Shown here one piece after another: positions 13,301 through 28,300 of a DNA stretch of 64,000 nt. Each line of letters opens with the position of its first letter. Position 1 is the stretch's first letter. The notes beneath the pieces are model-generated. The model ran no database searches. It was given only the letters and a program-made list of their open reading frames with translations, and was not told the DNA's origin. Location: assembly GCA_000310025.1 (NCBI GenBank), contig FN649748.1, forward strand, positions 1,154,010 to 1,218,009, in the 5' to 3' direction. A program made the position numbers and the translations under genes. The DNA comes from Ectocarpus siliculosus. Its lineage: Eukaryota; Sar; Phaeophyceae; Ectocarpales; Ectocarpaceae.

Positions 13301-15019
13301 CTCACCGATCTCGCCGAGCCCCCCCCGCTGGCGCGGGGTGTAGAGCGTGATGCACATGCCCTTGCGCCCCGCCCTGCCGGTCCTCCCCGAGCGGTGAACG
13401 TACGACTCTGTGTCCACGCGGCCGGACTGGTGGGTGGGCGGCTCAGCATTGAGCACGAGGTCTACAATCATGTCCAGGCCCCGGGCGGCAACGTCGGTAG
13501 CCACCAGGACCTTGGTTGTGCCATCGTGTCCGGTCGTGGGAGTGAGGGCGAAGAGTGAGCGCAAAACAAAAAAGAAGCGCGTATTTTATCATAGACCCCT
13601 ATCTATGGATCGAGATGGACTTGTTTTCTTGTGCTTGTACGAGGTACATTCAATAAGAAAACAAAACAAATAAATAACACACGCGAGTCACTTTTTTTCT
13701 CCCGCTACAAGAATGGCGGCTATTCCTTGGTTGTCAGGCGCTTTTTAGCGAGATCGATGCTATTACTTCAAAAACACACAAGAGACCACACGAAGAAAAA
13801 ATAGAACATAACAAATTCGTGTTACAAATGGGCAAGAAATGAAAACGCCGCGAGAGCCTGCGATTTTACCATCTCGTGGCCTTCAACAAGTGGTGTGAAG
13901 TGAACGTCCCGTGTGTTGGTGTTGCGAGTGACAATACGAATGAATGTGGGCGGGAATGTGAACAAAATCAGAGTCGACGGAACCGCTTGTTGGCATGTCC
14001 ACACGCGGGTCATTTCGCCGACCACTGGCAGAGAAGCGAACGCAATTGCACGAAAGGGTTGCGGCAGGTGGAACAGCAGTAGACAATTCCACTACTGCCG
14101 TCTGTCAAGAGCGAAAAAAAAAAAAGGGCGAACGGTTGCACATGATGGTGTGGGCAGTGTCACGATCGGAAAGCTAATTCGAGAGAACTGCTGTAGGCAT
14201 AATCATCACCCCCCCCCCCCCTCCCCACGTGCATGTCGCGATACACGTCGCCCCCACCTTGAACGAGCCCTTCTTGAACCCGGCTAGCGTCGACTCCCGG
14301 TTTGCCTGGGTGATGTCTCCGTGCAGTGCCTGGCAGTCGTATGTCATCTGATCAACAGATCCCACGGGGAGACACCCACGGAGGCAGCAGCAGCACCGGC
14401 GGCGGCAGCAGCAACAGTAGCAGCAGCAGCGACAACAACGGTGGCAAAGACAACGGCGTCAATGTGTGCATCGACTTCACAAATACACCCGCCATGTACC
14501 TTGTCTCCCTTGACAACAAAACTACACCACAAGGGGCTGCATTTGAAGCAGGGAGAATGCCGCCGGCAGCTGAAGCCGCCACTACAGGGTAGTGAAAGCG
14601 ATCGCCGCACCAGTTGACAGGGGGCACCAGTGGCATCCATCCACGCGCACCTAAAACTGACGCAGACGGATGGATGAAACGCCCAAAAAACACACCTTGT
14701 GCGGCAAAGAAACAAAGTATCTCTACAGGTGGATGCGCAGGCGCACCAAAGCGAAAGACAATAACGACAAAGCTGCTTTAATACAGCAAAACAAAGGAAA
14801 CGGACAATACGAGGCGACGATTGTCTCCAACGTCTCGGGGGCCATGTTGGTAGGCTTGTGGGTGACGAGATAAACGATCGAGGCTGCCGCGGATGACTCA
14901 GCAAGCTAGAAAATGGAGAAAATGGCCCAACTCGTTAACGAACCCGTGGTATGAACGCAAGTGATTTTCAGAGATAGTCCGGTCTCAACGCCGCAGCCAA
15001 TTCAACCGCAACGCTAACT

Positions 15020-15064
<45 letters not shown>

Positions 15065-16273
15065 AAAGCACTGAAACTGCTTCAATCCATCCCCCCCCTC
15101 TCCTACCTTGGGGTCCATGCACAGCTCGTTGCAGTCGCGCTTGGTGGTGCAGAAGACGATGGTCCGCTTGTTGCCGCCGGCCCCGTACACGCTGACGATA
15201 TCGTTGATCGTGCTCGACCGGCTGTATACAGCGGCAAGGACGGGCAACACAGAAAGCATACAGAAACGGCAGAATTTCAGTTATGGTTGCCCGCCGGTCT
15301 GTGCCTGTCTGACGTGGTAGAAAGACAAATCAGCGCGAGCATGGGCTACGAAGTTGGGCACCGCCAAAACCAACCGACAGACAGACAGACAGACAGACAG
15401 ACAGCCGCAGACAGATAGAGGAGGGGCCGGAGCAAACACACAGCAACACACCTCGTCCAATGGCAAGGGATGCCGATGTGCTCGACGTCCTTGGAGGCCT
15501 TCACCGTACCCTCCTTCACCAGGTCGATAAACACGCGGTCCTCCTTCATGTACTCCTTCACCACCTTGTCCACCCATGGGGGCATCGTCGCGCTGAAGAG
15601 CAGCATCTGGCGGCCCTGCTCCCCCTCCTCCCCGCACGCCTCGAAGACCTGCCCCCGCGTTGTTTTTGTGTCGAAACGCGCCCGTGATGCACAGGTTCAA
15701 GTCGCGCCACAGGTCTCGAGCGAATGGTGACTGCCTTCACCACCTTCTACACAAGGCTCTCCAAAACTTTACTAGTCAAAACGTACATCAAATATATGAA
15801 TACAAAGTTAAATTGAATTTGGTGGAGATCGAGACCAGTACTTGGTTCCCAATAGCGCTTGCCGCAGTAGAGTGAGAGTGAGACCATTGACTCGGTCGTT
15901 GAGACGGATTGAGAGTGAAAGCCTCTTTGTCCAAGCTTTGCTCGGACATGGAGGCAAGTGCAATCGGCCGGGCCTATTTCGCAGAAAGAAAAAAAAACAC
16001 CCCTTCACCGAAAAAAGACAAGCAGGGAGAAGGGGCTTCTGCTACATCTTAGCCGAAGCGAACAGGGACCAACAAACAAGACCCCTTGTCTCTTGTTAGT
16101 TTCCTGAAAAGAGGATGGCTCACTCCGAGCCCCGCGGTCCCGCATGAACACCCCTGCCATACTCTTAACACTAACCGCGGCAACTAGTGCAACTCAGCAT
16201 CCCATGCGCCGTCCTCTTGAGAGGACGCTTGGTCAACGGCCAAAAACCGCCAAAGCATGCTAACCCCCCCCCC

Positions 16274-16316
<43 letters not shown>

Positions 16317-19300
16317 TCACCTTTTCCATCTCCTCCTTAAACCCCATGTCGAGCATCTGATCGGCCTCGTCGAGGATGATAAACTCCGCGTCCGAGAGCT
16401 GGAGCGTGCCCCTGCCGACGTGGTCAAGCAGCCGTCCCGGCGTTCCAACCACAACGTCCACCCCCCACCTCAGGGCGTCCTCCTGTGTACGATGACAGTA
16501 GCCAGCAAGAGGGGTCCGAAGTAGGCAGCGGAGCCAAAGAGAGAGAGAGAAAAAAAAAAAAAAAAAAGGCCCTCGTGTCAGGATTGTTAATGGTGCTCCG
16601 CTGTCGTGCTTTATGGATCAACTCAAGCCCGCTCCTCCGCAATTCCTTCGTGCGGGATCAAATTGAAAAGCAAGCCTGCAAGGTTATTCTGACATAAAAA
16701 GAAAAAGGGGGGTCGGAGAGAAGGCGAGATGCGCAAGCATGATTTGGATTGGTCACAAGCATGCCACGACGAACCAACAACACCAACACCGCCCTAGGAA
16801 CCCGAGCCACAAACAAACACACAACCCACGAACGTTACGGGGTCTTCCTCGTACCAAATATTGGGGGAGTTCCGAAGCGGAGAGGGCAGGGAGTTCGGCG
16901 CCAACACATGGGGGTTTAGATACTCCGGAAAAATACGTACCGATGTCGGTATGGGCGACAAAAAAGGGGGGGGGGGAACTTCGCGTGCGCGTGCACGCGG
17001 CGCAAAGCTTCGGTGTGTGTACTATGGTGGGCTAAACAACAATTCGAGATTTTTGGGGAGAAAATCCAAAAGGCATGGATGTCCGAGGCCGTCGCCCAGA
17101 TCCCCCACCCGTGGGGTCGCGTGGGACAAAAAAAAAACGGCGACTCCGGCCCTCAACACAACAACTCACACACACACGCCACCCCAAAGCGGGGGGGGGC
17201 GTACATACGGCTGTCGGGAGGTGTTGATCTCCGAGGAACTTGGACGTCAGTGTGGCCAGGGTGGCGCCACGAAAGTCGTGCGGCCGGCCCAAGACGGAAG
17301 ATGAATAGTCCTCGTGTCACGGCTTGAGAAAAATTCCACGAATCATGATCGCGGATGTGCCCCGGACTGTACCGGTTGGCGAGTGAAAATGATCTCTGTG
17401 TTGCTGTGGCTCCATGTTACAGATGCCGATCTACAAGAGTGGATGCAACAAGAGACGAGAGGCGCATGTGTAACACACAGGCGCTCACGCAACTCCACAA
17501 GAGCATGCCTCTAGCGAGCGCTCCGTAGACTATCATGGCACGGCGCGCCATGCGCCATTATTCCACCATTGCCACCAACTATCGCGTACAGATAACTGCC
17601 CCGATAGACAAACCACGTTCACGACTACAATAGAACACACATCGGAAGCAGCAGGTGTTGTTGCTGTCTTACCACTGTGTTGATTCTGCAATGCTCGAAC
17701 AAAAAACACACCACCGGGGTGTGCTCTTCACCTGGGGACGATACGGTGCCCCTCCGTATATACACGTGGTCTTGAGAGATGGCGCCGTCAGCTCGAAGTC
17801 CGCCGCAACCTGGGTGTCGCATCCAACCCATACAACACGCGCATACGCACACGCACATCCATCGGTCAATCAACCGATCGAACGAATCATTCACGGTTCG
17901 TTGGTTGTTTCGTTGGCCCTTGATCGCACGTTTACGCTAAAAAAAAACGGCACGGCCGTAGCGGCAGGCACGGAGGCCGAAGGCGGCCGAAGTCGCATCA
18001 ACGCACTCGTACGAAGGAGCCGCGCGCAGTCCGACGCAGTGGGGTGGCAAGATGAGGTCTTGATCGAAAAGAGGACGACCACATCGTCCGCTCCAACGTC
18101 AACCAACCACCAGCTGCATTATGTGATAAGGTGAACGGTCCAAACTAACAACTAACCCAACGCACCTGTTTCGCCAGCTCTCGAGTGGGAGCCATTACCA
18201 GCACCCTGGGCTTGCGGCCGGGCTTCAGGCTGCCCGCCCCGGCCATGAGCAGCTTCTCGATCACGGGCACGGCGAAGGCGAGCGTCTTGCCCATGCCCGT
18301 GCGGGCTCGGCCAATCAAATCCTTGCCCCTCCGGATGTGCTCGAACGTCTGAGCCTATAGTTGAAGCATGTGTGAACACGGGGTGCAACAAAAGTGACAT
18401 GTGCTAGGTGGGGTGAACCTGCGGATCCTGTTAAGGCAGTTTACATCTCCTGCGTGTACACGCCGGGGAAAGGGAACGAGGTCAGGAGCTCGAGAAAAGC
18501 AGCAGCTGATTAAACCTTTCTGGCGCGGGCAAGGGGAGAGGGCAGGGCAATTGTTGGGGAGGTCAGGGGGGGGGGGGGGGGGTGTACTCATAGTCGTGCA
18601 TGCCGTAGTCGTTTGACCATTGACCTCGCATCCCTACAAAGCCGGGACGGAGCACGCCGGGTTCTCACCGGACCAGGCTCTCACATCACCAAGCGCGAAG
18701 CGCCGTGAGGTATTTGGCGAGTCGCATGAAGGGTGAGCTGCATCCTGCTAAGGGTGTTCGGCATCTTGTGCTTACTTCCTTGCGTACGGATGACAGCTAC
18801 GTATGACTTAATTTATTTTCTGGTGCTTTCACTTCCAGAGACAGTTGTAAGCACTGTGTAACTGCCTCGAGGAAGCTTGACCATTTTAACACAACGTGGT
18901 ACGATCATCCCCCGTTGCGCGGAGTGAGGTTTCTCGACCCCGCACAACATGATCTACTCGACCACCATTATGGTTACCGCCAAAAAAAAAAAACCGAGGT
19001 AAAAAAAAAAAAACGGTAACCTGGTTGCCGAGTTCACGAAGTGAATTGGCTTGTTTTACAACGTCGTTGCCAAGCGACGAAAACCCAATCCCGATGGCAA
19101 ACACCGAGGGGGGGGCTTGTTTTACAACGTCGTTGCCAAGCGACGAAAACCCAACCCCGATGACAAACACCGGGGGGGGCGGCATGTTTTACAACGTCGT
19201 TGCCAAGCGACGAAAACCCAACCCCGATGGCAAACATCGGGGGAGGGGGGGGGGGGGGGGCAAGGGGGCTCCGTACGTGTTTATCGAGTAGCGGCGGTTT

Positions 19301-21930
19301 CCGGTGTTCAGAGGCGTGGAAGGGTACCTCCGACCTCCGACGCCATTTTGGGGGCAGGAGTGCACACAAGAACAGATAATGTTCTCTTTCGGCACGAAGC
19401 CTAGGAAAACTTAACACCAAGTGAGACAGCAGCAGCCCCGACCCAAGAAACAAAATCAAACGGGACAGAGATTGCGTGCCCGTACTGCTTGCTGTACGTG
19501 TTGCGTTGTCGGCGTGCAGAGGGCACACCTAACAAAGGCAAGCACCCCAGTGTTACCTGACTATGGTCACAGAAAAAAACACCCGTCGCCATTGTACAAG
19601 GCCAATGAAATCACCACACACAGACGGGATACAAAGATTCAAGTGATCTGGTACTCTGAAAAATGCCACGCGTGCCGCATCGTATCCGGTCAAATCCCTT
19701 GCCACTAGTCGGCCTTAATTCAGGGACCACTACTCGATGCCAAGCCCCCAGGACAACACACAACCGCGTGGAACACACACCTGGATTGGGAAGAGGGTGG
19801 TGATCCCCCTGTTCCGGAGGTGTCCCTTGGTCGTCTCGCTGATGTCAAACTCGTCAACGCTCGGGTGTTGCACTCCTGCTGCTGCTGCTGCTCCCTGCTT
19901 AGATGACGTTCCACGATGAACAGACACAAAACAACGGCGGGAGCACCGACGCGAGCACCGACGCATGAACGATACACCGGCCCAAGCGCAGGCCACACGG
20001 TGAAAAACAACATGAACAAGGACACAGGAAAGAGCGAAAATCTGTGTGCTAGTGGGAAGGGTGAGCACGCGGATTAACTCGCCACTATGCGTCGAAAGTT
20101 CGTCCGTACGTCCTGAAGCCGCCGACGCCAAATAGGGGCACTGCCTCAACGTTGTGGCGTCCTCACATACACAGCTGAAGAGCAAGACATCATGACGGCA
20201 AACATCGCCGCTGAAGACTCCCCATACTGCGGGACTTGCTGGCAAAAAAACAACACCCATGCTTCGTAATGCATAACCCACACGTCGTTCCCCCTTCTGT
20301 ACCTCGCCGGCCCCCGCCGCCGCTGCAGCCTCCGCGGCATCCATCGATCGCGTCCGCACGCGCTTCGCCGGCGCAGCAGCAGCAGCGCCGTTGGAGACGA
20401 TTACTGCCGCCTCCGTCGCGGAGATCGTCCCCGTCGTGGCCTCGGCGGCGCTACCGCCTCCTTCGGTGTCGTCCCCTTCGTCCCGAGCCCGTTTCTTCTT
20501 GACTTTCTTGGTCTTGGCCTGTTCTCGGGTGTGCGAAAGGGTGCGGGGATGGGCATTGACTAGTTGAACGTGTCAAGAGAGGAAGAGATTAAAAGCATAC
20601 TATTGACAGAAGGCTGAGGGATAAGGGTAAGGGAGAGGAGCCAACGCGAAAAGCTTTGCCGGTGGAAGTGTACCTTTTGCTGCTGCTGCTGCTGCTGAAG
20701 CAGCAGCTGATAAGTGATGCTGGTCTTGTCGGGGTCGTTACCACGCTTGTTTCCGCCCGTGAACAACATCGACATGCTCTCAGAAAAAAAGAGGTCATCA
20801 AGAAAATACCTTAGCATTCGAACAGATCTACCACTGCCGGCGCCCACGCGAGGCCATTTACGTGCTACAGCACACACCGTCCAACGCTAACGTCCATCAA
20901 GAAAAAGAAAAAAGCGACAACGCCTTAAACTAGATAAATGTGTATCACGATATACTAGCGGCTTCCACGTCCATTTTGGGCAGCACATCGGATAGAATTA
21001 TACGAATGGATGTCCGAGGTCGTCGCCCAGATCTCCCACCCGTGGGGGCGTGAGTGGGAAAAAAACGGCGACCACGGCCCTCAACACAACAACACACGCG
21101 CGCCACCCCTGGGGGGGGGCGTACATACGGCTATCGGGAGGTGTTGATCTCCGAGGAACTTGGACGTCGGTGTGGCCACGGTGGCGCTACGAAAATCATG
21201 CGGCCGGCCCAAGACGGAAGATGAATAGTACTCGTGAAACGAAATGCCAGGTTAAATATGTACTTCTGGATATACCTGGTACAGTGTATGGGTTTTACAG
21301 CACCGGGTCAAGCACCAATACTTGCGCAGGTACTGCGCACAGTAAAAAAACTACGGCAGGAGGCAATGATCTTCGGGTAAACTTCGAGGGACGCATGCAT
21401 ACCAGCAGCAGTATGCTGGAGGGCTCAAGAGAGCTTGCCTTCAAAATTAAAGTATAAGTTATAGCCGTGGTCTACCTCGTCTCTGCCAAAAGCTTCCAAA
21501 GAGACTTGGCGGCTTAACGTAGTCAGAGCAACCATTTTGATGCAAGATCGGGGGAAGGATCAATCGTTGCCGCGTTTACCCGCTGAGTGCCGGAGTGCCT
21601 GCTGTTGACGCAACAACAAAGTTCAGTCAAAACACCCCCAAGGGTGAACAAAAGGATGTGTCGCATGTTGTCTCTCAGGGAGTCCCAGCAAACCGCACAA
21701 CTCAGTTGAATTTGAAGTTAGACAATAACACCGAAGCCAACCCCAGGAGTGCCCATGATCACGACTCACGAGGTCTCGCAGTGCCACGCCTGGTTTCTTT
21801 GGTCCATGCTGGTGTGGCGAAGTTATGTGTCGATGTTCACATCCCATTTCGCGCCCTTACCGCATGTGTCATTGCTATCCAATGCAGCGAGCACGGCGAC
21901 ATAGACCCAGATAACACCACGCATTGCCGC

Positions 21931-21962
<32 letters not shown>

Positions 21963-22214
21963 CGCTACACGAAGCAAGACCTGCGTACAGCTGTTGTAGC
22001 TGTGAGCAGTTGTCGCACACACCTTATCGTCGTCTCCTTCCGACGCGGCCTTCTTCTTCTTCTTCTTTTTCGCGGAGCTCTCATCTTCCACAGCAACGCT
22101 CTTGGTCTTCTTCTTCTTCTTCGTGACCTTGGCAGCTGTTAGCCCAGCAGCAGGAGAGGCCGCCGCCGCCGCCCCTGCGCCATCCGGGGCATCGGTGACA
22201 AGGCCTTTCCCCAT
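10399..22214 (-). CDS. DDX21: Nucleolar DEAD-box RNA helicase, DDX21/DDX50 type
   Basis: Fourteen exons, all GT-AG and phase-consistent: 22214-22023, 20518-20303, 19894-19781, 18354-18166, 17809-17732, 16482-16321, 15648-15452, 15221-15107, 14347-14258, 13510-13306, 12988-12846, 12185-11964, 11155-11036, 10584-10399 (742 aa; human DDX21 is 783). The N-terminus is Lys-rich, as in nucleolar proteins. A Q motif (LFPIQ, about 174) is followed by Walker A ARTGMGKT (about 191-198), PTREL, TPGR (277-280), DEAD (301-304), SAT (336-338), IVFC, ARGLD and [10 protein letters not shown] (490-499). A GUCT domain typical of the DDX21 subfamily covers about 585-670. The tail is RGG/RG-rich and ends at the TGA. 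The family unwinds RNA in rRNA transcription and processing. The DEAD motif is standard, whereas I recall vertebrate DDX21 having DEVD. The start of exon 3 is a choice between two in-frame acceptors. The gene is divergent from TRM112. Confidence 0.93.
12490..12840. repeat. Degenerate AT-rich minisatellite in a helicase intron
   Basis: Within the intron 12186-12845, a core close to atagatcgttgtgaaataat recurs about eight times with variable spacing of roughly 30-45 bases. Recurrent pieces are catcgt, catcattc, gatcgttgtga and atagatc. The tract is clearly more AT-rich than the flanking exons and stops directly at the 5' splice site of exon 11. It has no coding capacity. The unit length is approximate because the copies are diverged. 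Confidence 0.6.
15022..15063. repeat. (CTG)14 trinucleotide repeat in a helicase intron
   Basis: Fourteen uninterrupted CTG units on the plus strand, read as CAG on the transcribed minus strand. They lie in the intron between exons 8 and 9, about 45 bases downstream of the 5' splice site at 15106. Confidence 0.95.
15373..15405. repeat. (CAGA)n tetranucleotide repeat in a helicase intron
   Basis: About eight units of cagacagaca-type repeat in the intron between exons 7 and 8. A similar but shorter tract lies at about 63076-63096 in an intron of the fluoride exporter gene. Confidence 0.85.
16262..16314. repeat. Poly-C and (GCC)13 tract at a helicase 5' splice site
   Basis: A run of C followed by 13 GCC units ends five bases before the GT of the exon 6 donor (GTGAG, 16320-16316). 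On the pre-mRNA the donor is therefore followed at once by a long GGC repeat and a G run, which could fold into stable or quadruplex-like structure. Exon 6 itself is normal and encodes the DEAD motif. Confidence 0.9.
17071..17318 (+). repeat. Dispersed repeat family B, copy 1
   Basis: About 245 bases nearly identical, in the same orientation, to 21004-21238. Shared segments include gatgtccgagg-cgtcgcccagat, a purine-rich run, a G run before cgtacatacggct, and a 3' block ending gcggccggcccaagacgga followed by agatgaatagt. Both copies lie in introns of the helicase gene, this one between exons 5 and 6. No coding capacity is apparent. Confidence 0.85.
18573..19260 (+). repeat. Dispersed element family C, copy 1, with a three-unit hairpin tandem tail
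   Basis: The element begins beside a G run and continues with a roughly 400-base body that matches the reverse complement of 43060-43530. It then has an A-run section (18969-19022) bracketed by ggttaccg and cggtaacc, and a tail of three tandem units of about 75 bases starting near 19048. Each unit contains cgtcgttgccaagcgacg, which can fold into a hairpin, and ends with a G run. It sits in the helicase intron between exons 3 and 4. No coding frame is visible, so it is probably a non-autonomous mobile element. Confidence 0.75.
21004..21238 (+). repeat. Dispersed repeat family B, copy 2
   Basis: Second copy of the repeat at 17071-17318, in the same orientation, here in helicase intron 1. Differences are mostly single substitutions and variation in the length of A and G runs. 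Confidence 0.85.
21932..21961. repeat. (CAG)10 trinucleotide repeat in helicase intron 1
   Basis: Ten uninterrupted CAG units on the plus strand, CTG on the transcribed strand. The helicase gene also carries a coding (GCA)5 run at the start of exon 3 and a short intronic CTG run near 20681-20697. Confidence 0.9.
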
Positions 22215-22740
22215 CGTCGTCGTGGTGTGCTGCCGCAAGCAATCGAAATCGAATCTCTTTTCTCCCCCGCACACCCGCAGGAAAGACACCCTCAACGATG
22301 TGCTCGCTTTCTCTCTCCTAACGGATGCCTTTAGACGCGGACGGGGGGCGTTTGTGCCCTTGGTCGCTCTCTGTGTCTCTCCACCGCCAGCCAACCAAGC
22401 CAGGCCTTTGAGGGCGTTTTTGCGGCGTACGGACGGTACAGTCCCGCCGGGTGCTCATTTGGTAGAAACTCACAGTCCCGCCGACAGGGAGGACAGAGAG
22501 GACAGGAGGAGAGAGGAGAGAGGAGAGCCAGAGAGAGGCAAACAGCACGGTTCACCAACCCATACAGGATAAAGTTGTCTTGGACATTAGGAGTTCCCTG
22601 TTGAAGGCCTATTGGAGGTGAGGGGCTACCTCTGGCCCACTGCTTTCGTCAGGAAAGACAGCGAAAAAAAAACTCTCTCCGGTCACGCCAACTTTCCAGC
22701 GCTTTCTCGTACACGTTTCGCCTAGGGAGACGAGGGAAAG
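22215..22740. promoter_or_regulatory. Divergent promoter region shared by DDX21 and TRM112
   Basis: The two start codons (22214 minus and 22741 plus) are 526 bp apart with no gene between them, so both 5' UTRs and promoters must lie here unless there are upstream non-coding exons. A purine-rich GA tract at about 22482-22540 is the most obvious feature. No TATA-like motif is convincing. Both proteins act in ribosome biogenesis or translation, so co-regulation is plausible but not shown by the sequence. Confidence 0.6.
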
Positions 22741-25339
<2,599 letters not shown>

Positions 25340-28300
25340 AATTAGAACCCCCAACAATCGGCGGGGTGCCTTTCCTTTGGTCAGCCGGTTAGCGCGGACG
25401 GTGCAACATAGTTAACACAAACACGCATGCGCACGCACACCGGCGAAGAAGGGGCACTGCCCGAAACGCCGACGTTTGTTGTCGGTACTCTGGGTTGTTT
25501 TTCCTCTCCCGAACCTAGAGCAGCAAGTTTTGTTTTTCTCACGAGATGGGATAAGGTATGCGATCAGTTGACTCCTTCCTTTGGATATCTCGATGGACAT
25601 GGGATGTGGTTGGTTCAAGATATCGGTGAATAATGTATTGCTCGTGTCTAGGCTCATTGGGAGGGGGGCGTGGGCTCGGGGACGTGGTAGGAATAGGCCA
25701 CCGATGCTTCGTGGTTGCGCATGTTTTCTGGCTGCATCGTTGCCCGTAGGATATTTGTACAACACAACACGTCCACCTGAGGTATTCGGATAGTTGATTC
25801 CATTTACCTGTTGTAGCTCGTGCCGGCGGCGTGCAGTTGTCTTTGTACAAAGCCAGTCCCCAAACTACATGCACTCCCCAACTTTTCCCGGCATTCTCGT
25901 GCTTCCGTTCATCCGCCTCTTTCCCCACCGCCCCATGCGCTTCAGAGATATGAGGCGGGACACGCGCTTCGCAAGGGGGACGGTGGAGAGACGTCTCGAC
26001 CACGGAAAATCGCAAGAGGGTTGATCATTTCCCCCCTGCGTTGGAGGCCGCAGCGCTGCAGGGGAGGAGGGAGCAAGGGGGGGGGGACGACTGCCGGGAT
26101 GTTTGTGCTTCCCTGTTTTTCGCCACAGCCACCAGCCAGCGTTTGTTCTGTTGCATAGTACAGTATCAGCACTAGACAACACCAAAGAACCAGGTCTGCC
26201 TCTGCCGCTGATTGACGTAGTGCCTTCGCCCCTTCTCTACCCACCGTTCGGTGCGTGTTCTGTTTGGGAGTCGCCCGGGCCCGCCTGTTTATCTACCCCC
26301 TGCCCACCCACCCACCCACCCGTAGCTAGGTGTGGTTGGTGCGGCGGAAACGTAGTGCAGCGCCGTCATGCGTTGGTGGTTTCTCGTTCAGGAGTAGGAA
26401 GCCTTGTGGGCCAAGTGACCCAAGGCAAGCAACATGTGACCCCACCTCTCGTCGTTTGGTTTGCACCAAATAGCTAGTTGTGGTGTGTGAGGCGATTTTT
26501 GGGCTTCGCCAGGTGACCCCGTGCCTTGATAGCTCCAGGCGGTAGAGGTGTTGCGTCGAGCAGTTTCTGCAAGCGGCTACCCACCGTGCGACATCCAAGA
26601 GGTACAACATTTTGGGTTCGTTTTGGTCGGTGTCATGGTAGTAGTGTTGTTGTTGGGGGGGGGGGTTATGGCGGTTTTTCCGGTCATGCATTCAGTTTGC
26701 AGGCGGAATTGCTTGCAAGCATTAAAACATGGTGCAGAGAGAGAAAGAGAGGTGTTGCACTGAAGCTGCCGCCATTCCGTCAACTCGACGAGGCGCGCCG
26801 TGAGACTTCGTGCCATGTCTCAGTTTGGTCGCGCGAGGTCACCGCCGGGACGGAACGGCCTGCGAATTCATGAGCTAACAGAAAATCTCAGTTCCTGTGC
26901 CAGGATTTCTGTGCCACCACACCACAAAACAAAATGCAGTCGTTATTCTGTTTTTTTCAGCCGCAGGAGAAACCTCGATTTGCCATTGGAATGACGTGAG
27001 TATTTTCGTGGGGGGGGTCGTCATCCTGGGGTGTTCAAGTCCTTGACTTTCATGGATCGGCTCCCAAACCCTTAACGTATTTCGTCGATCGACTCAAAGT
27101 CTTAGACGAAGAGCGTGAGAAGGGCAGCTATTCAATGGCGAGGATTGATAATAGCGACAGGGGCAGCAGACAACGTACAACGCATAAATATCGTTGAACA
27201 AATACGCAAAAACGGAACAGATTCGTTTTGTCAACATCTGCGTTGTTCCTTGAAGCGAGGAAAGGTCGCCCCTGTCTTCGGTGTGAAGAATTGCCTCGCT
27301 TCGCCCCCCTGTGGTTCTTCGATCGGAAAATCGTTACATATTCAGCACTTCCCCTCCTCCTTTTCGCGCTTCTCCTGCACGACGCCATAGAACCTACTTC
27401 GAAATAACGACTCTAAACGCTTGTGTCGCACACCAACTACTGTCGTGTGTCACCTTACCCAGCACGCCATCACACCAATGACGAGCTCGTAAAACAGGCC
27501 AAATCAGTGCTGGAAGCTACCAAAAACTCAAACATGATCAACAAAAAATGAGGATGGACATGGACTTTTTTTTCCTCCGTGTTTTTTCACGCGAGACCAG
27601 CACACGCCCCCCTTTCCTCACAAACTGAATCAACCTCATACACGACCCAAAAAATACCTGCGGCAGACTCTCGCCCGGTACTACACCTGTGATACAAAAC
27701 ACCACGTCCAACCGCGGCAACGAAACGCCGCGAGCACAAGAGGAAAACCGAAAGCAGATCGTGCCACCGCACGACGAAGCAGCACAGTGCCTTACACGCC
27801 CCCTGTGTCTCACGGGACCCTCCGCCGCCCTCTCCACGGTTGCATCTTGCACCACGCCGAAGAAACACAACTGCAGTGACTTCTATATCGTCTGGTGTAA
27901 TACCGCTCCGTCGACCGCGCCCGCAAACGGACGCGGCTGGCTCCATTTCTTCTCATGTTGAGAAGGAAACAGAGCCTCGACGAGATCTGGGGAACACAGG
28001 CGAGGGCTCTCCTCAAGATCGAAACTACAAAACATGTCGACTTGCCCTCCGCCTCACACAAGCACCAAAAAAACAAAATTGCTGTGGACATTGGCTGCAG
28101 GCGATTTCGTCTGCGCGCCCAAAGGGCCGTTGCCACATGTCACAGCTCTGTTGAGGCAGAAACGGAGCGAACCTCCCTTCCGGTGCCCGGCCGGTCCACA
28201 AGCGCCGACCGACAACAGAACAAAAGTTATTCCACACTAGTGCTGGGCAACAAAAGACAAGACGGGGACCGCCGTGATCGAACCTCACCAAGGGCTGAAC

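Noticed and set aside
19048-19260. CRISPR-like array of similar units with short spacers
   Set aside because: This is a eukaryotic intron; the units are adjacent with only G-run variation between them, there are no unique spacers, and the same units occur in a dispersed element elsewhere.
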